The notes beneath the pieces were generated by a model. The model saw nothing but the letters and a program-made list of their open reading frames with translations, did not search any database and was not told where the DNA came from. A stretch of 9,362 nucleotides of DNA from Candidatus Magasanikiibacteriota bacterium (lineage in GTDB: Bacteria; Patescibacteriota; Patescibacteriia; Magasanikbacterales; 2-02-FULL-50-9b), in the NCBI GenBank assembly GCA_026396555.1, contig JAPLWO010000016.1, positions 1 through 9,362 of the forward strand. Direction: 5' to 3'. Position numbers and translations under genes: made by a program. Positions 6,542 to 9,362 of the stretch are shown here, piece by piece. Position 1 is the stretch's first letter, and the number at the start of each line of letters is the position of its first letter.

Positions 6542-6564
6542 CCTCCACACGAATAAGTCCGTGT
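6542..6564 (-). promoter_or_regulatory. Strong Shine-Dalgarno and adjacent inverted repeat before the XRE gene
   Basis: GGAGG (6546-6542) ends four bases before ATG 6537. Immediately upstream ACACG (6564-6560) and CGTGT (6551-6547) form an inverted repeat with 8-nt spacer. This could be an mRNA hairpin beside the ribosome site or an operator half-site pair for autoregulation. The Shine-Dalgarno is clear; the role of the repeat is a guess. Confidence 0.5.
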
Positions 6565-6572
6565 TAGAGCGC

Positions 6573-6601
6573 AGTAAATCAGTTTTTAGATAAAAAGTCA
6601 A
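6573..6601 (-). promoter_or_regulatory. Sigma70-like promoter for the XRE regulator gene
   Basis: TTGACT (6601-6596), 17-nt spacer, TTTACT (6578-6573) preceded by TGa (extended -10). This predicts a leader of about 30 nt carrying the inverted repeat and GGAGG, a conventional leadered mRNA unlike the neighbouring operons. Confidence 0.55.
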
Positions 6602-6638
6602 GTATAAGACCTTGCTCTGCTCTTGTGGACAACTATTA

Positions 6639-6667
6639 TTGACACTACAAAAAATGCATGGCATAGT
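6639..6667 (+). promoter_or_regulatory. Sigma70-like promoter for the MazF-like gene
   Basis: Perfect TTGACA (6639-6644), 17-nt spacer, CATAGT (6662-6667; 4 of 6) preceded by TGg. Its -35 lies 37 bp from the -35 of the divergent XRE promoter, so one bound regulator between them (6602-6638) could affect both. Confidence 0.55.
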
Positions 6668-6678
6668 TTATTTACATT

Positions 6679-6738
6679 TCGCCGTCAGGCGACTACACCT
6701 CCCCCACCAGGGGAGGTCTAATTTATTTTAAGGGGGGT
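6679..6738 (+). promoter_or_regulatory. Structured 5' leader of the MazF-like gene: two hairpins then a G6 ribosome site
   Basis: The predicted mRNA begins near 6674 and meets two hairpins: TCGCC-GTCA-GGCGA (6679-6692, 5 bp) and ACCTCCCC-CACCA-GGGGAGGT (6697-6717, 8 bp, GC-rich). The second is followed by T-rich CTAATTTATTTT (6718-6729), so it resembles a terminator placed before the gene. AAGGGGGG (6730-6737) then precedes ATG 6739. The C-run of hairpin 2 could alternatively pair with this G-run and hide the ribosome site. Confidence 0.5.
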
Positions 6739-7146
6739 ATGTATCAAAAAGAATTCGATAATTGGAATCATGTTAAACAAATCGCTGATAGACGTCGTAT
6801 ATCAGCAAAAATTCGTGCAGGAGAAATACGATGGATGATATTCGGTGTAAATGTCGGTAGCGAAATAGATGGAAAGGGCCGATCGTTCCAACGCCCAGGA
6901 CTTATACTCAATGTCATTGGACATGATTTAGCATTCATAATTCCATTAACTTCAAAACAAAAAGATCCTCCACGTTATATTCCATTTAAACTTGACGGTT
7001 GCGACGGATCACTCTGTCTCCATCAGATAAAAGTTATCTCACAAAATCGAATCTTAAATCGGATTGAACGTATTTCTGACGCTCGAATGAATCAGATTCG
7101 ACAGGCAATAATTTTATTTCACCATTTATTGCCACCCACAGAATAA
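6739..7146 (+). CDS. PemK/MazF-family toxin-like endoribonuclease (CPR-type)
   Basis: Predicted sequence-specific mRNA interferase of type II toxin-antitoxin systems, 135 aa. The core starts at RAGEIRWMIFGVNVGSE (26-42), continues with GKGRSFQRPGLILN (45-58), LAFIIPLTSKQK (64-75) and DGSLCLHQIKVISQNRILNRI (89-109), and ends with the helix DARMNQIRQAIILFHHL. By alignment with B. subtilis MazF, R52 and T71 occupy the catalytic Arg and Thr positions, so the enzyme looks intact. The extra N-terminus (MYQKEFDNWNHVKQ) matches the xxKxFDxWNxVK opening that I recall from CPR MazF homologues. It is the only plus-strand gene. No small antitoxin ORF precedes it, and the divergent XRE gene is the only candidate partner. 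It ends 8 bp from the convergent PEBP gene. It could be a solitary housekeeping-like MazF rather than a toxin. Confidence 0.85.
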   Translation: MYQKEFDNWNHVKQIADRRRISAKIRAGEIRWMIFGVNVGSEIDGKGRSFQRPGLILNVIGHDLAFIIPLTSKQKDPPRYIPFKLDGCDGSLCLHQIKVISQNRILNRIERISDARMNQIRQAIILFHHLLPPTE

Positions 7147-7179
7147 AAATAAATCTACGATCGGTTGTATCGCCCGATC
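7141..7179 (-). terminator. Possible terminator at the end of the PEBP operon
   Basis: On the minus strand GATCGG (7179-7174) and CCGATC (7164-7159) form a 6-bp stem with 9-nt loop across the last codons, followed through the TAG stop by T-rich ATTTATTTTTATTC (7154-7141). The T-tract begins about 5 nt after the stem, so efficiency is uncertain. It extends into the end of the convergent MazF-like gene. Confidence 0.4.
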
Positions 7180-7607
7180 AATTCAGCTTCTGCAATTATA
7201 AAATTCTGAGCTGCCACGAGCACTTCAGATTTTGTCGCGCCCGACGGCAAATCCAGTCGCGCGCTCAATGCAAATAATTTAAAAAAATATCGATGCTCCC
7301 TGTCTGGCGGACATGGGGGCGTGTATCCGGTAGCACCTCGAGTATTCGCTCCGGATTCGCCGGGCGGATTTTTTCCTTGCGCAACTTCCCGTGTCTCTGG
7401 CGGTATATTCCAGACTACCCAATGATCGAACATACCATCCGCGCGCAAATGATGTGGCACGTCAGGATCTTCCATGATGAGCACTAAACTTTTTGCGTCG
7501 GTCGGAACATCTAAAAATTCCAGCGGCGGATTGTGTCCGCCGCCGTCACAGGTATATTCTGCTGGAATTGAGTCATTCGCCGCAAACGCGGGGCTGACAA
7601 TCTGCAT
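7155..7607 (-). CDS. PEBP family protein, YbhB/YbcL (Raf kinase inhibitor-like)
   Basis: Small cytosolic-type phosphatidylethanolamine-binding protein, 150 aa, normal length for the bacterial branch. The ligand-pocket motifs are intact: MEDPDVP (45-51), FDHWVVWNIPP (60-70), GATGYTPPCPP (91-101) and EHRYFFKLFAL (104-114). In the family D49 (second Asp of DPD), H62 and the GYxPPxPP loop line the anion/phospholipid-binding site. The biochemical role of bacterial members is poorly known. There is no signal peptide. The start ATG 7607 follows the stop of the small membrane protein gene by one base (TAGTATG), so it is translationally coupled. It is the last gene of the five-gene minus-strand run. 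Confidence 0.92.
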   Translation of the reverse strand: MQIVSPAFAANDSIPAEYTCDGGGHNPPLEFLDVPTDAKSLVLIMEDPDVPHHLRADGMFDHWVVWNIPPETREVAQGKNPPGESGANTRGATGYTPPCPPDREHRYFFKLFALSARLDLPSGATKSEVLVAAQNFIIAEAELIGRYNRS

Positions 7608-7608
7608 A

Positions 7609-7809
7609 CTATTTCTTAAACAACTGCGCTGGTTTTAATTTCAAGATCGCAAACAAATAAATAATTTCGAGAATGCCTGCGGTGTTTAAAAGCAAACCTT
7701 TCCAAAAAGGGCTCCAGAGCACGACGAGAATGAGGCCAGATCCGAAACCGTACGCGGACATCATTGACGACGCACCGTAACCGTTGCCAAAATTTAAATA
7801 GTTCATCAT
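7609..7809 (-). CDS. Small two-helix membrane protein (DUF5652-like, shortened)
   Basis: 65-66 aa from ATG 7809 or 7806; a TTG at 7848 would give 79 aa overlapping the rhodanese gene by 8 nt. The N-terminus is Gly/Tyr/Ser/Met-rich (NYLNFGNGYGASSMMSAYGFG), followed by hydrophobic segments GLILVVLWSPFWKG and LLLNTAGILEIIYLFAILKL and a basic tail. The LWSxxWKG and NTxGILEIxYLF motifs are those that I recall from DUF5652, a small membrane protein family frequent in CPR genomes. The usual linker between the two motifs seems absent here, leaving one long or two very short membrane spans. Function is unknown. The ATG start is preferred because TATACT (a possible -10) lies 8-11 nt upstream. It sits in the operon between rhodanese and PEBP genes. 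Confidence 0.65.
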   Translation of the reverse strand: MMNYLNFGNGYGASSMMSAYGFGSGLILVVLWSPFWKGLLLNTAGILEIIYLFAILKLKPAQLFKK

Positions 7810-7840
7810 ATAAATGCAGTATACACCTTGCAATAAAAAT

Positions 7841-8164
7841 TTAAACAAGCGTGTAACCTTCTTTTCTCCACGCGAGAATTCCGCTCGTTACATTATAGAG
7901 TTCTGCGTCAATTCCGCTCGATGCGAGCAATGCCACGGCGATTTGACTGCGGCCGCCAGATAAACAATAGGAGTAGATTTTTTTGTATGAACGCAACGTT
8001 TCGACTTGACCCGTAAGTTCGTCGACTGGAATATTTTTTGCACCTGGAATTGCGCCTTTTGAAAATTCCTCTGGAGTGCGGACATCGAGAATGAGGCTGT
8101 CAGACGGGAGACCTTGTTCGATCAGTGTGTGTAATTCTTGTGCTGAGATTTGTACGCCGGTCAT
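7841..8164 (-). CDS. Single-domain rhodanese
   Basis: Sulfurtransferase-type domain of 107 aa from ATG 8164, the size of GlpE/PspE proteins. LILDVRTPEEFSKGAIPGAKNIP (24-46) is the conserved entry motif; the active-site loop CLSGGRS (67-73) has the persulfide-forming C67 and the oxyanion-pocket arginine R72; GILAWRKEGYTL closes the fold. It probably moves sulfur from a persulfide donor to a thiol acceptor in the cytosol; the true donor is unknown. There is no signal peptide. ATG 8164 was chosen because earlier in-frame codons would read back into the HNH gene; it lies 13 nt after that gene's TAA. It is part of the five-gene minus-strand run. Confidence 0.9.
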   Translation of the reverse strand: MTGVQISAQELHTLIEQGLPSDSLILDVRTPEEFSKGAIPGAKNIPVDELTGQVETLRSYKKIYSYCLSGGRSQIAVALLASSGIDAELYNVTSGILAWRKEGYTLV

Positions 8165-8177
8165 ACTATTATCATTA

Positions 8178-8561
8178 TTATTTACTTTTATGAGGGCAGT
8201 ATCCGCGTACACCTAAAGAAAAGTTACAGTTCATGCAAGCAATTCTGTAAGTGTTTGGAAAACCATCTCGAACAATTGATGCATACAAACGACCCTTGTT
8301 CAAGGAACGTCGCTGCTCAGCACCGTCATTAAAAATATGATCGATCGTTAAAAATTCGTTTGTTGCATCTCCACAGCAAAAACAGATAAAGCCATAATGC
8401 TCTTTTATTTTCATCCAAAGCACCTCTCTCTGTCGTTTTTGTCGTGATGATGAACACTCTTTGCACTGATATTCCTTCCCGTCTAATTCTCTTTTTGAGT
8501 TATAAAAACTATGCAGACCCTTAATCATTTTGCATGTCGAACATTTTTTATGATCATTCAT
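8178..8561 (-). CDS. HNH endonuclease with N-terminal zinc ribbon, phage/mobile-element type
   Basis: Predicted DNA-cutting nuclease, 127 aa. N-terminal zinc ribbon with C7/C10 and C33/C36 (KKCSTCKMIKGLHSFYNSK ... YQCKECSS), then a basic linker (RQKRQRE). The HNH domain follows: C60/C63, catalytic D74-H75 in FLTIDHIFNDG, then C109/C112 with N111 and N113 in RIACMNCNFSLG, ending GYCPH. This TIDHI-NDG ... CxNCN ... CPH arrangement is that of phage and mobile HNH proteins. All metal and catalytic positions are present. The start overlaps the stop of the membrane protein gene as ATGA, so the two are co-translated. Base composition is AT-rich like its partner. It could be a homing-type nuclease or a defence effector; the sequence does not decide. 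Confidence 0.87.
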   Translation of the reverse strand: MNDHKKCSTCKMIKGLHSFYNSKRELDGKEYQCKECSSSRQKRQREVLWMKIKEHYGFICFCCGDATNEFLTIDHIFNDGAEQRRSLNKGRLYASIVRDGFPNTYRIACMNCNFSLGVRGYCPHKSK

Positions 8562-9205
8562 AATTTAGCAAGTTTTTTCAATTTAATTCCGCAGCTTGAA
8601 GTAGTTATTGTTTCAATTTTCTGTAAATATGAATACATTTCGGATACCGTTTTTTTTGGCGTATACGAATTAGCGTAAATATTCATACTGTTAGACAAAA
8701 AATCAACCCCTTCTTTAATAGCAATATCTCTTATATCTTTAGGGAAATCAGACTTACTAACAATTATTTCTGCAATTTTTTGCTGAGTTACACGAGCGCG
8801 CTCTTCCGTTGTTACCCAAAAAAAATCGTTGTTTCTTTTCCCAAAATCTTCTATTAGACCACCGAAGTCATAAAAACGAGAAATTAATTTAAGCTCGTCT
8901 GAATCAAAATCGCTGATAAATAAATGAGAATACATGTTCCAGCTTCGAGATGGAAATATCGTAGGGAAATCAAGCGAAATATTTGTCATAACAACACCAC
9001 CTGCTCCATCAGACATCAACATATCGTTAATTTGTCTTATTCTATCTTCCGCAGTTTGAATTTCCGTAAGAAGAACACGACCTGCCTGGATTTTTGTTGT
9101 TCTTAGTTGGCTCTTATACACGAACCATGCAGCAACGCCCGTTAAAATGGTTGTAAGAGCTACAAAAAAACTGGATTGAAAAAAACTAATAATATATCCG
9201 ATCAT
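8558..9205 (-). CDS. Single-pass membrane protein of unknown function, coupled to the HNH nuclease
   Basis: 215 aa from ATG 9205. A short N-terminus leads into one TM helix (SSFFVALTTILTGVAAWFVY, 11-30), then a basic juxtamembrane stretch (KSQLRTTKIQAGR) that predicts a cytoplasmic C-terminal domain. Residues 44-64 look like a helix or coiled coil (LLTEIQTAEDRIRQINDML). The rest is mixed alpha/beta with WVTTEERARVTQQKIAEIIVSK and YSYLQKIETI; no catalytic motif is recognisable. The layout (tail-anchored-like helix, then xxLLxEIxxAE) resembles uncharacterised membrane proteins often seen in accessory regions (recalled, not searched). The frame remains open upstream to the window edge, but a promoter at 9237-9265 and the natural hydrophobic N-terminus support ATG 9205; GTG 9298 is the alternative. 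Its stop overlaps the HNH start by 4 nt. AT-rich, probably accessory. Confidence 0.7.
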   Translation of the reverse strand: MIGYIISFFQSSFFVALTTILTGVAAWFVYKSQLRTTKIQAGRVLLTEIQTAEDRIRQINDMLMSDGAGGVVMTNISLDFPTIFPSRSWNMYSHLFISDFDSDELKLISRFYDFGGLIEDFGKRNNDFFWVTTEERARVTQQKIAEIIVSKSDFPKDIRDIAIKEGVDFLSNSMNIYANSYTPKKTVSEMYSYLQKIETITTSSCGIKLKKLAKL

Positions 9206-9236
9206 ATGATTGATCACTTTACAGAATGATGTGTCG

Positions 9237-9265
9237 ATATTACATCGTCGTTCATAAAATATCAA
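9237..9265 (-). promoter_or_regulatory. Sigma70-like promoter for the membrane protein/HNH operon
   Basis: TTGATA (9265-9260; 5 of 6), 17-nt spacer, TAATAT (9242-9237; 4 of 6). The transcription start would be near 9230, leaving a leader of about 25 nt before ATG 9205. A weak AAGTGA (about 10 nt before the ATG) is the only possible ribosome site. Confidence 0.5.
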
Positions 9266-9362
9266 ATCACACACCGCTCCGGGAGCTGGATTCGCCACGC
9301 ACTCGGACCATTCCGCATAGCTCCGGCCCGGGTATGCATCACGCCACCAGCACCCGTTCGGT
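9266..9362. other. GC-rich edge segment, unassigned
   Basis: Composition changes abruptly from AT-rich to GC-rich at about 9270. On the minus strand one frame, the same as that of the membrane protein, is open throughout and reads NGCWWRDAYPGRSYAEWSEC, with further cysteines after it. This could be the end of an upstream coding region, a fused ectodomain, or chance. It contains GCTCC-c-GGAGC and a repeated CCGGAGC. I cannot assign it. Confidence 0.3.

Noticed and set aside
6055..6567. Long plus-strand frame (170 codons) opposite the XRE gene
   Set aside because: It is the shadow of the XRE gene. The minus frame has a clear HTH motif, GGAGG, promoter and terminator; the plus frame has no recognisable domain and no ribosome site.
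8165..8212. 16-residue N-terminal extension of the rhodanese
   Set aside because: It would overlap the end of the HNH gene and adds an Asn-rich tail outside the fold; ATG 8164 starts directly before the domain.
9290..9340. tRNA-like stretch on the minus strand (GGAGCT ... GGTCCGAGT ... AGCTCC)
   Set aside because: The pairing ends are only about 43 nt apart and there is no anticodon or T-arm, so it cannot be a tRNA.

Overview
The window looks like a chromosome segment of a Patescibacteria (CPR) bacterium, probably Parcubacteria-like, using the standard code: several genes end in TGA, which argues against the TGA=Gly code of Gracilibacteria/SR1. The pointers are small compact genes, a PemK/MazF protein of the long-N-terminus type that I associate with CPR genomes, a short secreted protein with a Lys/Ala tract and an OB-like C-terminus, a simplified YidC, and a divergent prepilin peptidase. 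This placement is inference from gene character; no marker gene is present. All genes but one lie on the minus strand, so transcription runs from high to low coordinates.

Layout, in the direction of transcription. (a) 9205-7155: five tightly packed genes, namely a single-pass membrane protein of unknown function, an HNH nuclease joined to it by an ATGA overlap, a single-domain rhodanese, a 65-66 residue membrane protein and a PEBP (YbhB/YbcL) protein. They converge on a plus-strand MazF-like toxin gene (6739-7146). (b) 6537-6037: a GC-rich XRE-type regulator, divergent from the MazF gene across a 201-bp region with a promoter for each. It has a strong Shine-Dalgarno and its own terminator, and looks recently acquired. 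(c) 5909-5184: a type IV prepilin peptidase with Glu where the first catalytic Asp is expected. (d) 5090-3060: a metal ABC operon of secreted OB-like protein, ATPase and permease, with no substrate-binding protein. (e) 3002-716: an amino acid permease overlapping a type II NADH dehydrogenase. (f) 682-1: a YidC/Oxa1 insertase cut by the window edge.

How the parts fit: most of the window serves the cell envelope (metal uptake, amino acid uptake, NADH oxidation at the membrane, protein insertion, pilin processing), as expected for a small host-dependent cell. The accessory material lies at 6037-7146 (XRE/MazF pair) and 8178-9205 (membrane protein plus HNH nuclease). Two modes of translation start seem to be present. 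Several envelope genes have a sigma70-like -10 box only 10-11 nt before the ATG, which implies leaderless mRNAs, whereas the XRE gene has a classical leader and GGAGG. I found no rRNA, convincing tRNA, CRISPR array or insertion sequence.
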